Positions 24,330 through 34,698 of a stretch of 64,000 nucleotides of DNA are shown piece by piece. Within the stretch, counting starts at the first letter, position 1, and every line of letters begins with the position of its first letter. Under the pieces are notes generated by a model. The model was not told the DNA's origin, ran no database searches, and saw only the letters and a list, made by a program, of their open reading frames with translations. Origin of the DNA: an uncultured Bacteroidaceae bacterium (GTDB lineage: Bacteria > Bacteroidota > Bacteroidia > Bacteroidales > Bacteroidaceae); NCBI GenBank assembly GCA_905234735.1, contig CAJOJA010000006.1:1-64000 (forward strand), in the 5' to 3' direction. The position numbers were made by a program, and so were the translations under genes.

Positions 24330-25988
24330 TTAGTACTTGAACGAACTTCCTCCGGAGAACTCGCGGATGAGCGAAGTGGGCGGAACCTGACGGGCTGGCA
24401 CTGGCGTGAAGTAGCGCAGGAATTTGCGCAGGCGACTGGCTTCACTGTATTCCGGTTCCCGTTCGTCCACCTGTTCCAGAATGGGCATTACCTGTTCGCG
24501 AATGACGTTGAGCTCATACAGGAGTGCTGAGTTAAACGTAGCATCGGCTGTCTCCTGGAACGGGTAAATCCATTTCTCCTCGCCACGGGTGACAGAGGGA
24601 TAGCGTCGCAGGGTGTCGATGGCCGTATAGCCACGATAGCGGTAGTCGCGGAGCAGGCGGCGCAGCACACGTATGTCCTCGGTGGGAACGAAGTTGTGGT
24701 CATCCAAGGCGATGGTAGTCAGTGTGGAGACGTAGATGCGATACTTCTTATTGTCGGGAATCTGTTGCGAGAGAATAGGGTTCAGTGCGTGGTTGCCTTC
24801 AAGAATGATAACGTCGCCAGGGCCGATCTTCAGTTTCCTTCCATCGAATTTCCGTTCGCCACTGACGAAGTCGTAGCGTGGCAATTCCACCTCCTCGCCG
24901 TTGAGCAACTGATCCATCTGTTTACGGAAGAATGCTGTGTCCATAGCCTCGATGCATTCGAAGTCGTATTCGCCGTTTTCGTCGAGTGGTGTGTCGACGC
25001 GGTTGACGAAGTAGTTGTCGGTCGAGAGCGTGTGTGGGTGCATTCCGCAGGCCATCAGCTGTATGGCCAGTCGCTTGCTGGTTGTGGTCTTTCCGCTACT
25101 GCTGGGTCCGGCCAGCAGCACCAGCTTGGCTCCGCGTTCCACAATCTCGTCGGTCATTTTGTGTAGCTTGCGCTCCTGCAGGGCTTCGGCCACGTTGATG
25201 ATTTCCGAGGCTCGACCTGTTCGGATGGCTGTGTTTACTTCGCCGGCGTTGCGGACGCCCATGATGTGTTGCCAACGGTGGTATTCGCGGAAGACGGCCA
25301 ATTGTTTTTGCTGTACGATCATTTCCTCCAGCTTGGAGGGGTCCTTGCGCGAGGGCACTCGTAGCAGCATCCCCTCGTCCAACGGAATGAGGTCGAATAG
25401 GTGAATCTGTCCCGTTCGGGTTAGCAGGCTACTATAGAAGAAGTCGATAGTGTCTTCCAACTGGTAGTAGTGGACGTAGAGGTTCCCCTGACTCTCCAGC
25501 AGCAGCGCCTTGCTCTCCATCCCGTGCTGACGGAATATCTGTATGCCCTCTTCAATGGGGCATTGGATGCGGTGGATTTGCGAATCGGCTTGGATGATTT
25601 CCTGCATGCGCTGGCGTATCCGCTGGATGTCTCCCGCCTCAATGGGACGTCCGATGTACAGTTCGCAGTAGAATCCCCGGCATACGGGAGCACCGATGAT
25701 GAGACGGCCGTCCGGGAACGTGTCTTCTACGGCCTTGGATAGGACCAGGAAGAGTGAATGGACGTAGGTGCGCATACCGTCTGCGGTGGTCAGGTCGAGC
25801 AGTTCCACGTCCTTGCTGTTGTAGAAGCGGTAGTTCAGACCTTGGACTTTGTTGTTGATTCTTGCACATACGGGGCCATGATTCATGGTGACACCCGAAC
25901 GCTCGAATACGTCTTTGAGCGAGCAGCCCAAGGGCATGGGGAAGGTCTTCCCCGTGTTCTTGCAGCGGATATTGATTTCGTTGGCCAT
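24330..25988 (-). CDS. TGS-domain nucleoside (uridine) kinase
   Basis: 552 residues with a threonyl-tRNA-synthetase-like front part and a kinase back part. Residues 1-65 are a TGS domain (INIRCKNTGKTFPMPLGCSL). About 70-230 resemble the ThrRS second additional domain. From about 285 a uridine-kinase/phosphoribulokinase domain follows: Walker A LLAGPSSSGKTTTSKRLA, DNYFVNRVDTPLDENGEYDFE, DVIILEGNHALNP. This architecture is widespread in Bacteroidetes and annotated as nucleoside kinase; phosphorylation of uridine/cytidine is known for the kinase family, while the role of the tRNA-synthetase-like part is unknown. It lies 14 nt after the zincin gene and 5 nt before the Fur-family gene. Confidence 0.9.
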   Translation of the reverse strand: MANEINIRCKNTGKTFPMPLGCSLKDVFERSGVTMNHGPVCARINNKVQGLNYRFYNSKDVELLDLTTADGMRTYVHSLFLVLSKAVEDTFPDGRLIIGAPVCRGFYCELYIGRPIEAGDIQRIRQRMQEIIQADSQIHRIQCPIEEGIQIFRQHGMESKALLLESQGNLYVHYYQLEDTIDFFYSSLLTRTGQIHLFDLIPLDEGMLLRVPSRKDPSKLEEMIVQQKQLAVFREYHRWQHIMGVRNAGEVNTAIRTGRASEIINVAEALQERKLHKMTDEIVERGAKLVLLAGPSSSGKTTTSKRLAIQLMACGMHPHTLSTDNYFVNRVDTPLDENGEYDFECIEAMDTAFFRKQMDQLLNGEEVELPRYDFVSGERKFDGRKLKIGPGDVIILEGNHALNPILSQQIPDNKKYRIYVSTLTTIALDDHNFVPTEDIRVLRRLLRDYRYRGYTAIDTLRRYPSVTRGEEKWIYPFQETADATFNSALLYELNVIREQVMPILEQVDEREPEYSEASRLRKFLRYFTPVPARQVPPTSLIREFSGGSSFKY

Positions 25989-26002
25989 CTAATGGTTATT
26001 GG

Positions 26003-28939
26003 TTATTGACGGATGAAAACTTTCTTACCATTCACGATATACAGCCCCTTGGCGGGTTTGCTTACGCGGCGTCCGCTCAGGTCGTAGACTTCATTTTTAA
26101 TTTCTAATTCTTCATCTTTGAATTCTTTTATCCCCGTGATGACGTCAACTTCGTAGTCGCCGTAGTAGTAGAGGCGGAAGTTGTCGAAGCACGTCCAGTC
26201 CTTGGACACGTTGGAGGTCTGCCGGATGCCCATCTTCATGGTGGCCTCTGTGGTGGTCTTTACCAACACACTGTTGTCGTACCATCCGTCGGCGAACCAC
26301 TTGCTAGCGGCCAGCATATTGTCGGGCACGAACTTGCCATTCTTGTTCTTCGTGGCTCCACCGAGCGACTTGCTCTGTGCATCGGTCCAGATGTTTTTCA
26401 CCTTCTGCGACTTGGACTTCAGGTAGATTTGGGCCTTCACGTTGTCCGTTCCGTCGGCGAAGGCTGTGTAGGTGTCGTCTGCCGAACCCGGACGCTGGAA
26501 GGCTTGCACGCGGAGCTCGTAGGTTCCGGCGGGCACCTTGACCGAGGTGGTCTGGTTCAGGTCGTAGGTTTTTTCGTAGAATTCGCAGCACGAGTAGTTT
26601 ACGGTTCCGGCTTGGCTCCATCCGTTGCAGCTATCGTCGAAGTTGGGGTTAGTGAGCAACCAGGTCAGGTCAATGGGTTGGCTCATGTTGGTTGCCTTTA
26701 CTTCGCTCAGGAAGGTCAGGGCCGCTGCCTCCAGTTCGTTCAGGGCATTCGTCACCTCCTCTGGCTGTGTGTAGTTTTCCCTTTCCGACACGATGGTGCC
26801 GAGAATGTCGGTGAGCGTCTTGTCGATGACAGAGATGTCGGCCTCGTTGTCCTTGGCCGTATGCGGGGTGTCCATCATCTTCTGTACGTTGGCCAACAGA
26901 TCGTCCAGTGTGCCCATCACCTCCTTCACGGCTCCGCTGCGGTATGCCTGCAGTTCTTCCTCGCTGAGGAACAGCCATCGCTGGCTAGTAGCAGCGTTGG
27001 AGAAGTCGAGCGACTTGCTGCTGACCGATGCCGCACCTGCCTGCAGGGTGTTGCCGCCCTTGTTGCAAGTTATCCAGTAGCCCGTGCCTGTGTACTTGTC
27101 CATTGTGGTGGTGGCTCGTGCGGGCAACAGGTGGAATTTGTCGGCCGACGTGGGTGCCGAGGTTCTGGCTACGCCCTTGAATCCGTTGCTGTAGGTCAGG
27201 TAGCGACCTGTGCCCACATTCCGGAAGGTGTAGTATGAGGTCTTGGGGTCGTAGGAGATGGTCCAGGCGAAGTTGTCACTCTCCTGGGCATCGTAGGGGA
27301 GCATCTTCAGTGCACCCGTTGCGGTCATCGTCAGGAAGTTCACGTTGCCGGCATCCTCGCTGGTCAGGTAGTATTTCTGATCGTCTGCCTGCTGGAACAC
27401 GTATGCCGGTGTGGCAAAGTCTACACTCGACGAGCAGATGAGTCCGTCGTGATGGAGGGCATGGGTCACGAGCACGTTGGCGTAATACAGAATGGTGTTT
27501 TCGGGGTTATACGAATCCTCATGTGCACCGTTGATGCCGTAGGGCCACATGTGTGTGCCGTCGCCAGTCAGGGTGGCCGATGCGTCGTTCTCCAGGAACT
27601 TGACAACCTGGTTGGCCCGGGGGCCTAACCACAGGCCGCGGCTGGTCTCAGCACGCAGGTTGGAGTTGTTGTACCATTCGCCTGTAGTACCTACGCCCAC
27701 ACCGTGATTCGTCTCGTGCAGGATGGTTCCCGTCTGTTGGTAAGGCACATTCTGGCTTACGCGCATCCATCCGCCGTACGAGCAGTCGGCCGTACCTCCA
27801 CCGGCACCCGAACCTGGCGAGTAGTGGACATTGAGGTTGAAGCCGCGTATGTTGGCCAGATTGTCGTAGAGCCACTTCACCTCGTTGACGGCTGAGGCGA
27901 TGCGGAAGTTTGTCTCCTCGTCGCCGGCGTTGTCATAGACAGTGGTTACGTTGCCCTTCGGCAGGGTGGCTATCTTCACCACATCGCCGTAGGCCACCTG
28001 CCAACCGCTGGTGATGGCGTATGCGCGAACGTAATATATGGTTGCGGGCTGCATGTGCTCCATGCAGTAGACGTTGCCGTTGTTCGAGAAGAAGCGGGTG
28101 GAACGGTTGTCGAAGATTGTCGGTTCGGGTTCTGTGCTCCAGCAGAAACCGCGTTCCTTGGCCGTGCCCTTCACCGTCAGTCGGCCCAAGGCGATGGTGA
28201 CGCCAGTGGGGACGAATGGTTCTGTGGTCACAGTGGGCACAGAGCCTGTGGCATTGGATATGCGATATTCCAGTGTGGCACGCGAGAGCACCTTGGCTGC
28301 AGCCTGGTAGTCGCCCTCGTCGGCTGTCAGCAGGGCTTTGGCCTCGTCTATGGCGGTCTGCAGGGCAGGACCCGTCACACCGTCGCCCATCACGCTTTCG
28401 GCCTCAGTGATGAGTCTCTGCAGTTCCAGACCCACGCTGTCCTTAACAGCCTCTTTGTAGTATAAGCGAAAATTGTCGACGCACACCCAGTTGCCCGTAC
28501 AGCTCTTGGTCGTCAGGCCAATCTCGGCCTGTCCCTCCAGCACGGTAAATGTGATGCTGTAGTCGCCGTGTGCCGAAATCTCGGTTTGCTCGTTGGCTGC
28601 ATACAGGAAGGCTCCCGTCTGCGTTGCTTCGCTTCCCTGCTGTACGTTCTGTGCCGTAGCCACCAGTGTGTATGTACCGACGGGCAGATCCACCAGTGTC
28701 TGCTTCATGCTGGCTGCGTTGCCAATCTTATTTCCCTTGCTCACCCACTTCTCCATGAACACCATGCCGTGTTGGCCAGCGTAGTTCTTGGAGGTGTTGA
28801 AGGTCATGCCTGCATTCTCCCAACCGGCGAATCGGGCCTCGAAGTCAGGGTTGTCGATGTACTTCTTCGTCACGTCGGTCTGGGCAGCGCTGGGAAGTAA
28901 AAAGTAAAAAGTAAAAAGTAAAAATGCAATACGTCTCAT
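26003..28939 (-). CDS. Large secreted zincin-like metalloprotease with lectin-like modules
   Basis: 978 residues from the ATG at 28939. A codon 11 residues earlier is in frame but would overlap the sirtuin gene and precede the natural signal peptide MRRIAFLLFTFYFLLPSAAQ. Seen: an N-terminal beta-sandwich module ending in WVCVDNFRLYY; an Fn3-like part (ATIYYVRAYAITSGW); a peptidase core with HETNHGVGVGTTGEW (zinc motif HExxH, His408-Glu409-His412, with a downstream glycine turn). A beta-trefoil-like lectin region follows (KYYLTSEDAGN, YYTFRNVGTGRYLTYSNG), then a second beta-sandwich ending WTCFDNFRLYYYG, and a C-terminal tail like short type IX sorting domains (VYDLSGRRVSKPAKGLYIVNG). Exact peptidase family unknown. 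It could attack glycoproteins (inference). The signal peptide is partly encoded by an AGTAAAA repeat. Confidence 0.75.
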   Translation of the reverse strand: MRRIAFLLFTFYFLLPSAAQTDVTKKYIDNPDFEARFAGWENAGMTFNTSKNYAGQHGMVFMEKWVSKGNKIGNAASMKQTLVDLPVGTYTLVATAQNVQQGSEATQTGAFLYAANEQTEISAHGDYSITFTVLEGQAEIGLTTKSCTGNWVCVDNFRLYYKEAVKDSVGLELQRLITEAESVMGDGVTGPALQTAIDEAKALLTADEGDYQAAAKVLSRATLEYRISNATGSVPTVTTEPFVPTGVTIALGRLTVKGTAKERGFCWSTEPEPTIFDNRSTRFFSNNGNVYCMEHMQPATIYYVRAYAITSGWQVAYGDVVKIATLPKGNVTTVYDNAGDEETNFRIASAVNEVKWLYDNLANIRGFNLNVHYSPGSGAGGGTADCSYGGWMRVSQNVPYQQTGTILHETNHGVGVGTTGEWYNNSNLRAETSRGLWLGPRANQVVKFLENDASATLTGDGTHMWPYGINGAHEDSYNPENTILYYANVLVTHALHHDGLICSSSVDFATPAYVFQQADDQKYYLTSEDAGNVNFLTMTATGALKMLPYDAQESDNFAWTISYDPKTSYYTFRNVGTGRYLTYSNGFKGVARTSAPTSADKFHLLPARATTTMDKYTGTGYWITCNKGGNTLQAGAASVSSKSLDFSNAATSQRWLFLSEEELQAYRSGAVKEVMGTLDDLLANVQKMMDTPHTAKDNEADISVIDKTLTDILGTIVSERENYTQPEEVTNALNELEAAALTFLSEVKATNMSQPIDLTWLLTNPNFDDSCNGWSQAGTVNYSCCEFYEKTYDLNQTTSVKVPAGTYELRVQAFQRPGSADDTYTAFADGTDNVKAQIYLKSKSQKVKNIWTDAQSKSLGGATKNKNGKFVPDNMLAASKWFADGWYDNSVLVKTTTEATMKMGIRQTSNVSKDWTCFDNFRLYYYGDYEVDVITGIKEFKDEELEIKNEVYDLSGRRVSKPAKGLYIVNGKKVFIRQ
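28895..28925. repeat. AGTAAAA 7-bp tandem repeat within a signal-peptide coding region
   Basis: Four exact AGTAAAA copies. Read on the minus strand, the period-7 array gives a hydrophobic FLLFTFYFLL core, because three units equal seven codons. Confidence 0.75.
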
Positions 28940-28968
28940 GGTATTTCTTATGTTGGGATTATCAACTT

Positions 28969-29670
28969 TCAACTTTCAATTATCAATTTACAAAACTCCT
29001 CCATGCCCTCGCTGGCCCCCTTCATGATGTGATGCAAGCGGTGCATTGAGTTCCAGGGAACGGGCTTCGGGTCAATGAGGTAGATGGGGCAGTCCTCGGG
29101 CACATAGTGGATGAGGCCTGCTGCCGGATAGACGTTGAGGCTGGTGCCGATGATGAGATAGATGTCGGCTTTGGCACTCAGTTCTGCGGCTGCTTCAATG
29201 TTGGGTACGGCTTCGCCAAACCACACGATGTAGGGTCTGAGCTGGCTGCCGTCCTTGGCCAGGTCGCCCATCCTGACTTCGCACCGGTCGGGCGACAATG
29301 TCTCCACGAAACGGGGGTTGTTGGGGTCTCTGCTGCTGCAGACCTTCATCAGTTCGCCGTGCAGATGCAACACTTTTGTCGAGCCGGCCCGTTCGTGCAG
29401 GTTGTCCACGTTCTGGGTGATAATCTGCACGTCGTAGTCCTTCTCCAGTTGGGCCAGCAGTTCGTGTCCGCGACAGGGTTTCACATGCTGCAACTCGCGC
29501 CGGCGCGTGTTGTAGAACTCCGTCACTAACTGTGGGTTACGAGCCCAGCCCTCGGGCGTGGCCACGTCCTCCACGTTGTAGGTGTCCCACAGTCCTCCGC
29601 TGTCGCGAAACGTGCTGATACCACTCTCGGCACTCATCCCTGCGCCCGTCAATACTACGAGTCTTTTCAT
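28969..29670 (-). CDS. cobB: SIR2-family NAD-dependent protein deacylase (CobB type)
   Basis: 233 residues. NAD-binding Rossmann motifs GAGMSAESGISTFRDSGGLW and TQNVDNLHERAG, catalytic His in LHLHGEL, and IIGTSLNVYPAAGL. The TEFYNTRRREL segment carries the Tyr-x-x-Arg pair typical of class III sirtuins that remove succinyl or malonyl groups as well as acetyl. The zinc-ribbon cysteines are reduced to isolated residues. Promoter TAAGTTTG is on the complement of 29693-29700. The C-terminus KLIIES and the stop lie within a TTGAAAGT-type short repeat (28960-28985). It is followed by the zincin gene on the same strand. Confidence 0.92.
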   Translation of the reverse strand: MKRLVVLTGAGMSAESGISTFRDSGGLWDTYNVEDVATPEGWARNPQLVTEFYNTRRRELQHVKPCRGHELLAQLEKDYDVQIITQNVDNLHERAGSTKVLHLHGELMKVCSSRDPNNPRFVETLSPDRCEVRMGDLAKDGSQLRPYIVWFGEAVPNIEAAAELSAKADIYLIIGTSLNVYPAAGLIHYVPEDCPIYLIDPKPVPWNSMHRLHHIMKGASEGMEEFCKLIIES

Positions 29671-29769
29671 AGTTGCAGTCTTTTTGAGGCTACAAACTTA
29701 CGAAAAAAACGCGGTATATCCAAAAAATATCAGCCCCGATTCGCTCAAACTTGTTACTTGTTTTTACGA

Positions 29770-32214
29770 TTACTTAACCTGTTTGGTCTGACCCGGGCGG
29801 GTTTTCACGCGCCAGGTGCGGGAGGCGTCGCGCAGGGTCAGTTGTGCGTTGGAGGCTGTGGCCGGACGCAGGTCGTGAACGGTGAGGGCCGTAATCCGAC
29901 CATCCTTCCAGGCGAAGTCCAGTTCGTAGCCGCCTCGTGCACGCAGGCCCTTAACGCTGCCACTTTCGGCCCATGCCTTGGGCAGGGCGGGAAGTAGGCG
30001 CACATCAGCCGAACTGTTTTCGTTCAACACACTCTGTACGAGCATTTCCATCACACCAGCCGTTCCGCCGAAGTTTCCGTCTATCTGGAACGGCGCATGG
30101 GCATCCAGCAGGTTGGGATACGTGCCGCCACCCCTGCGTTTGTCCGGTCCCTGATAGCCGTCGGGCGAAATGTAGTTCAGCAGCACGCGGTAAATCTTGT
30201 AGGCCGTCTCGGCCTCATGCAGTCGGGCCTGCAGGTTCACGCGCCAGCCCGTGCTCCATCCTGTTGTGCGTTCGCCCTTGATTTCCAGTGTGCGCTTGCA
30301 GGCAGCAGCCAGTTCGGGTGTTGCGTCCACCGTGATGTGATGGCCTGGAAACAGACCGAAAAGGTGCGACTGGTGGCGGTGGTGCCAGTCTTGATCCTCC
30401 CAGTCGTGATACCACTCCTGCAGATTACCCCGCTTGCCGATGCGGTAGGGTAGCAGGCGCTTCAGCGTATCGTCGATACGACGTACATAGTCGGCCGACT
30501 CGCCCAGCACGAGGGCGGCTCGACGCGCATCCATCAGACATTCGCGTATCATGCCCAGGTCGGCATAGCCGCCATAGACGGTACGTCCATCGTAGCCGTC
30601 AGGGGTTCGGTAGATGTTCTCCGGCGATGTGGCGGGAGCCGTCAGGAGATATCCGTCTTTCTCCACGAGCCAGCCCATGCAGAAGTCGGCAGCCCCGCGC
30701 AGGACAGGCCAGACGCTACGCAGCCAGTCGCCGTCCATCGTGAAGGTGTAGTGTTCCCACAGGTGGGTACTTATCCAGGCTCCGCCCATGTTCCAGTTGG
30801 CCCATGACGGGTCGCCCCCGTGTTCGCCTACGGGACAGGTCATGCCCCAAATGTCGGTATTGTGGCCCAGGCACCAGCCCTGCTGCACACCATAGTAGGC
30901 GCGGGCCGTCTGCTCGCCGGTTGCGGGCAGTTGGCGTATGAAACCCAGCAGTGCCTCGTGTATTTCAGGCAGTCCGGCAATCTCGGCAGGCCAGTAGTTC
31001 TCCTCGGCATTGATGTTCGTGGTGTAGTTGCTCGACCAGGGGGGCAGTATGCTTTCGTTCCACAGTCCCTGCAGGTTGGCGGGCACGTTCTTCGTGCGCG
31101 AACAGCTAATTAGCAAGTAGCGTCCGTAGTTATAATAGAGTTCCTCCAGGTCGGGGTTCTTCTCCCCCTTGTCGGTATAGTCGCGCAGCTGTTGTTCGGT
31201 GGTCTTGGCGCTGATGGCGGGGTCGGTGGTTCCGAGTTCCAGGCTCACCCGTTTGTAGAACTGTTGGTAATCCTCAACGTGGCGGCTGAGCAGATTGTCG
31301 AACGAACGGACCGTAGCCGCCTCGATGCGGTTGCGCACCAGTCTCTGGTAGTTGCGTCCCTCGCGCACGGGGTCTTTGTCGGCACCGTTGAAACTGGTGA
31401 CATTAGCTATCAGTATCAGCACCTCATTGGCATCGGTAACCTCAACTCCACCGTCCTCTATCGTCCGAATCTTTCCTCCACGGGGCAGCAGGCGCACGAT
31501 GGTGCGGAAGTGTATGGCTCGGTTCGAGTCGTAACGGAAGCTGTTTGCCCCTCCGACATAGCTAGGCTTGCTGGTCCATGCGGCATAGCCGTCAGTGATG
31601 AGTTCGCCCACGCTGTCACGCTGTGCCGAAGCCTTGGTCTGGTGCGGCAACTGGCAGTGGTAGCGGAAGCGCTCATTTATCTTGCCACCATCGGTAGCTA
31701 AAAGTCGCACCACAATCACTGAGTCAGGGGCCGATGCAAAGTACTCGCGCCTGCAACCCGGATAGCTGACTGTGGCCACCGCCCGCTCAATATCCAACTC
31801 ACGACGGTACTCACGTTTTTCGTTATCGTTAAGATTCAGGAACGTCAGCGTTCCCAGTGGCTGGTAGTTCTGGCAATAGTGCCCCTGGACGGCCCGTTGC
31901 AGACGGTCGGCCTCGCGGTAGTCCTCACGGAACAGGGCCTCACGGATACCTGCAATATGCTTGTATGCATCGGGCGAATACACCTCGCGGTCGGGTTCGC
32001 CCGTCCACAGGGTGATGTCGTTCAGCGAAAGGCGCTCCTCGTCGATGCGTCCGTAGACCATTGCCCCCTGCGAGCCGTTGCCGATGGGCAGTGCCTCTTC
32101 GAAGTAGGTGGCAGGACTGGTGTAGTGTAGCAGATTGGACTGTGCCGCTATGCGGTTTGTCGGGAACACGGCCAGCAGCGTGGCCAGCAGGCTCATGACT
32201 CTCATGTTTTTCAT
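29770..32214 (-). CDS. Secreted glycoside hydrolase family 95 (alpha-L-fucosidase type)
   Basis: 814 residues with a signal peptide ending near AAQ (residue 25). GH95 N-terminal beta-sandwich ([41 protein letters not shown]), an alpha/alpha toroid containing [35 protein letters not shown], then [16 protein letters not shown] and the C-terminal part with [18 protein letters not shown]. These are hallmark GH95 segments, including the Asn/Asp/Glu active-site region. The family removes alpha-1,2-fucose or alpha-galactose from plant and host glycans. It follows the GH31 gene after 4 nt; the pair would suit fucosylated xyloglucan side chains. Not accompanied by SusCD. Confidence 0.92.
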   Translation of the reverse strand: MKNMRVMSLLATLLAVFPTNRIAAQSNLLHYTSPATYFEEALPIGNGSQGAMVYGRIDEERLSLNDITLWTGEPDREVYSPDAYKHIAGIREALFREDYREADRLQRAVQGHYCQNYQPLGTLTFLNLNDNEKREYRRELDIERAVATVSYPGCRREYFASAPDSVIVVRLLATDGGKINERFRYHCQLPHQTKASAQRDSVGELITDGYAAWTSKPSYVGGANSFRYDSNRAIHFRTIVRLLPRGGKIRTIEDGGVEVTDANEVLILIANVTSFNGADKDPVREGRNYQRLVRNRIEAATVRSFDNLLSRHVEDYQQFYKRVSLELGTTDPAISAKTTEQQLRDYTDKGEKNPDLEELYYNYGRYLLISCSRTKNVPANLQGLWNESILPPWSSNYTTNINAEENYWPAEIAGLPEIHEALLGFIRQLPATGEQTARAYYGVQQGWCLGHNTDIWGMTCPVGEHGGDPSWANWNMGGAWISTHLWEHYTFTMDGDWLRSVWPVLRGAADFCMGWLVEKDGYLLTAPATSPENIYRTPDGYDGRTVYGGYADLGMIRECLMDARRAALVLGESADYVRRIDDTLKRLLPYRIGKRGNLQEWYHDWEDQDWHHRHQSHLFGLFPGHHITVDATPELAAACKRTLEIKGERTTGWSTGWRVNLQARLHEAETAYKIYRVLLNYISPDGYQGPDKRRGGGTYPNLLDAHAPFQIDGNFGGTAGVMEMLVQSVLNENSSADVRLLPALPKAWAESGSVKGLRARGGYELDFAWKDGRITALTVHDLRPATASNAQLTLRDASRTWRVKTRPGQTKQVK

Positions 32215-32218
32215 CTTT

Positions 32219-34657
32219 TTATTTTTTATTCAAGTTCACATTTATTCGTTTGCCTTTGTAACAGACGGACTTCTGCTGGCCGCCCATCTCTACGATGAAC
32301 GTGCGCTCGGCCTGCATACCTGGGAAGGACCCCTCTCTTGGGCCGATGGTCAGCCGCTGGTGCCGTTCGTCCCAGTCGAAGGGAATCACGGAACATTGGC
32401 CCTGCTCGAAGTTGTAGTTGTCGCCCTCGTCCTCGTAGAGGTCGAAGTGGGCATCCCGCCCCGGATAGATGTGCAGAGTCACGGGCTTGCCCACCTGGGC
32501 CGCTGTGTACTGCGCCACCTCGGTGGTGGGGATGATGCTGCCCGAGGGCACGAAGAGCGGCAGGCGGTCCAGCGCCACCTTCTGTTCTATCCATTGTCCG
32601 CCCTCATATTGCTTTCCCGTCCAATAGTCATACCACTTGCCTTTAGCCTTTAGCCCTTGGCCATTTGCCAAACTTGGCAGATAGATGTGTCGTGTGCTCT
32701 GTTCGCTCATTGGGTGCGTCACGGGGCAGACCAGGAATCGGCCGAACATATATTCGTCCTTCAGGTCCAGCACCGCAGGGTCGTGGGCAAAGTCGAAGGC
32801 CAGCATACGGGCCATCGTGTAGTCTTCGCGCGTCTGTCGGGCCGCCATACTATAGATGTAAGGTACGAGCGAGTAGCGCAGGCGTATCATCTTGAGGATG
32901 GCATCGTAGTGGGGCGTGCCGGGTTCGCCGAACTGCCATATTTCGCGCGGCGTGTCCGAGCCGTGACTGCGCAAGACAGGCAGGAACGTGCCCCACTGGA
33001 ACATGCGGGTGTAGAACTCGCGGTAGGACTCGCCGTTCCCCCCCTGGGGGAACTCACCTGTGTAGAACCACCGCCGTCCGTCGTTGCGCGTGAAGAAGCA
33101 ACCCACGTCCACCGTCCAGTAGGGGGTGCCCGTGGCCATGTAGTTCAGGCCCGATGGAATCTGCTGTCGGAACGAGGCCCACGAGGCGTGCGTGTCGCCG
33201 TTCCAGACAATAGTGCTGTAGCGCTGCTGTCCGGCATAGCTGCTGCGCGTCAGGTTCACCACGCGCTTTTCGTTTGTCGTGGCACGTTGGTTTTCGTAGA
33301 TGCCTTTCGCGTGGTTGAGCGAGTAGAGGTTGCTGCGCTCGGCTCCCAGGGCTTCGGAGAGGATGTCCTTGTTCAGTTGCCAGCGGCGTTCGTGGTCGTC
33401 CCATCCGTAGGCCTTCCCGTCCACCGGCTCCGGCATACGGTTCCAGTCGCCGTCTAATGGTTCGCTGCTGTCACACCACCAGGCATCGAAGCCCCTGCTG
33501 AAGAACTCGTCGTTAGCATATTTCCAGTAGAGGCGTCGTGCCTCCGCGTTGAAGGCATCATATACCGAGTGCTCCAGCATGTAGCCACGCTGGCGGAAGT
33601 CGCGCTCCTCGGGACAGTTCTGCGGATTGGCCCAGATGCTCACCATCAGCTTTGCATTCAGCGCATGTACCGAGTCGGCCAGCGCCTTGGGATCGGGGTA
33701 GTAGCGAGGGTCCATCTTCATGTAGCCCCACCCCTGAGGCCAGTAGTTCCAGTCCTGCACAATCATGTCTATGGGCACCTCGCGGCGGCGGTACTCACGC
33801 AGGGTGTTCACGATATCCTCCGACGAGCGGTAGCGTTCCTTCGACTGTGTGTAGCCGAACACGTAGCGGGGCATCAGAGTCACGTCGCCCGTCAGGTAGC
33901 GGTAGCCCCGAATCACGTCGTCCATCCGCTCACCCTTGATAAAGTAGTAGTCCACCTCCCGTGCCGCCTCCATCTGCATCGTGCCGTCATAGTCCTGCCC
34001 TGTGGGGTGTGTCTCAAACTTCATGGCACAGCCCACATCGAACAGCAGGCCATAGCCGCCCGTTGAGTTGATGACAGGGATAGTGGCTTTTAGGTTGTGC
34101 TGCGTCAGGTAAATGGTCTTGCCTATTAGGTTCATGTAGTCCTCCATGTGCGACCCTAGTCCGTACAGCGCCTCACCCTGAGTGAAGCGGAAGCGTACCC
34201 AGTAGCGTGTGGTCGTGCCCAGCGTGTCGCGCCGGATGATGTCCTTCACCGTCACCTTGCCGTTGGCCGTTTCCTCTATTCGGGCCGAATTCTCGTCGTA
34301 CACGATGCGCTCCCTCACTACGGGTTCCGCCTCGTGAGGCCGTGCCTTGTCTTCCTCAAGTAGCGTGCGGCCCGTCTGCCGGTCGCGGAAGGTCACCGCT
34401 CCCGTCCTTTGGTCCACCTCTACCGTCAGCACCTCCGACGTGTAGGTGCGGCCCGTTGCCGTCTCCTTTTCCAAAACCTTCACTTGCTGCGGTTGCCACG
34501 TGCACACGCCCGTATCGTTGCCCTTCAGTTCGCCCGAGGCCGACCAGCGCACCCTCACGATGGAGGGTGTCACAAAGTCCACCCGTGTCTGTGCCGTCAG
34601 CGTTGCGGCCCACAGCACCCCATAGCAAATTCCTATAAGTCGTGTTAAGAACGTCAT
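32219..34657 (-). CDS. Secreted glycoside hydrolase family 31 (alpha-xylosidase/alpha-glucosidase)
   Basis: 812 residues with a signal peptide (cleavage after LTAQ, about residue 23). N-terminal beta-sandwich, then the (beta/alpha)8 barrel with [16 protein letters not shown], the nucleophile Asp about residue 396 in [15 protein letters not shown] and the acid/base Asp about 488 in [13 protein letters not shown]. After the barrel come proximal and distal beta domains and a DUF5110-like C-terminal part ([21 protein letters not shown]). Sequence resembles alpha-xylosidases more than maltases, but substrate is not proven. A short [12 protein letters not shown] segment (about 32640-32665) comes from an AAAGGCTAAAGG repeat. 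Promoter TATCTTTG is the complement of 34677-34684. First gene of the pair with GH95. Confidence 0.93.
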   Translation of the reverse strand: MTFLTRLIGICYGVLWAATLTAQTRVDFVTPSIVRVRWSASGELKGNDTGVCTWQPQQVKVLEKETATGRTYTSEVLTVEVDQRTGAVTFRDRQTGRTLLEEDKARPHEAEPVVRERIVYDENSARIEETANGKVTVKDIIRRDTLGTTTRYWVRFRFTQGEALYGLGSHMEDYMNLIGKTIYLTQHNLKATIPVINSTGGYGLLFDVGCAMKFETHPTGQDYDGTMQMEAAREVDYYFIKGERMDDVIRGYRYLTGDVTLMPRYVFGYTQSKERYRSSEDIVNTLREYRRREVPIDMIVQDWNYWPQGWGYMKMDPRYYPDPKALADSVHALNAKLMVSIWANPQNCPEERDFRQRGYMLEHSVYDAFNAEARRLYWKYANDEFFSRGFDAWWCDSSEPLDGDWNRMPEPVDGKAYGWDDHERRWQLNKDILSEALGAERSNLYSLNHAKGIYENQRATTNEKRVVNLTRSSYAGQQRYSTIVWNGDTHASWASFRQQIPSGLNYMATGTPYWTVDVGCFFTRNDGRRWFYTGEFPQGGNGESYREFYTRMFQWGTFLPVLRSHGSDTPREIWQFGEPGTPHYDAILKMIRLRYSLVPYIYSMAARQTREDYTMARMLAFDFAHDPAVLDLKDEYMFGRFLVCPVTHPMSEQSTRHIYLPSLANGQGLKAKGKWYDYWTGKQYEGGQWIEQKVALDRLPLFVPSGSIIPTTEVAQYTAAQVGKPVTLHIYPGRDAHFDLYEDEGDNYNFEQGQCSVIPFDWDERHQRLTIGPREGSFPGMQAERTFIVEMGGQQKSVCYKGKRINVNLNKK

Positions 34658-34698
34658 CTTTACTACTTTTGGGTTACAAAGATACGAATAAGCGAGGG

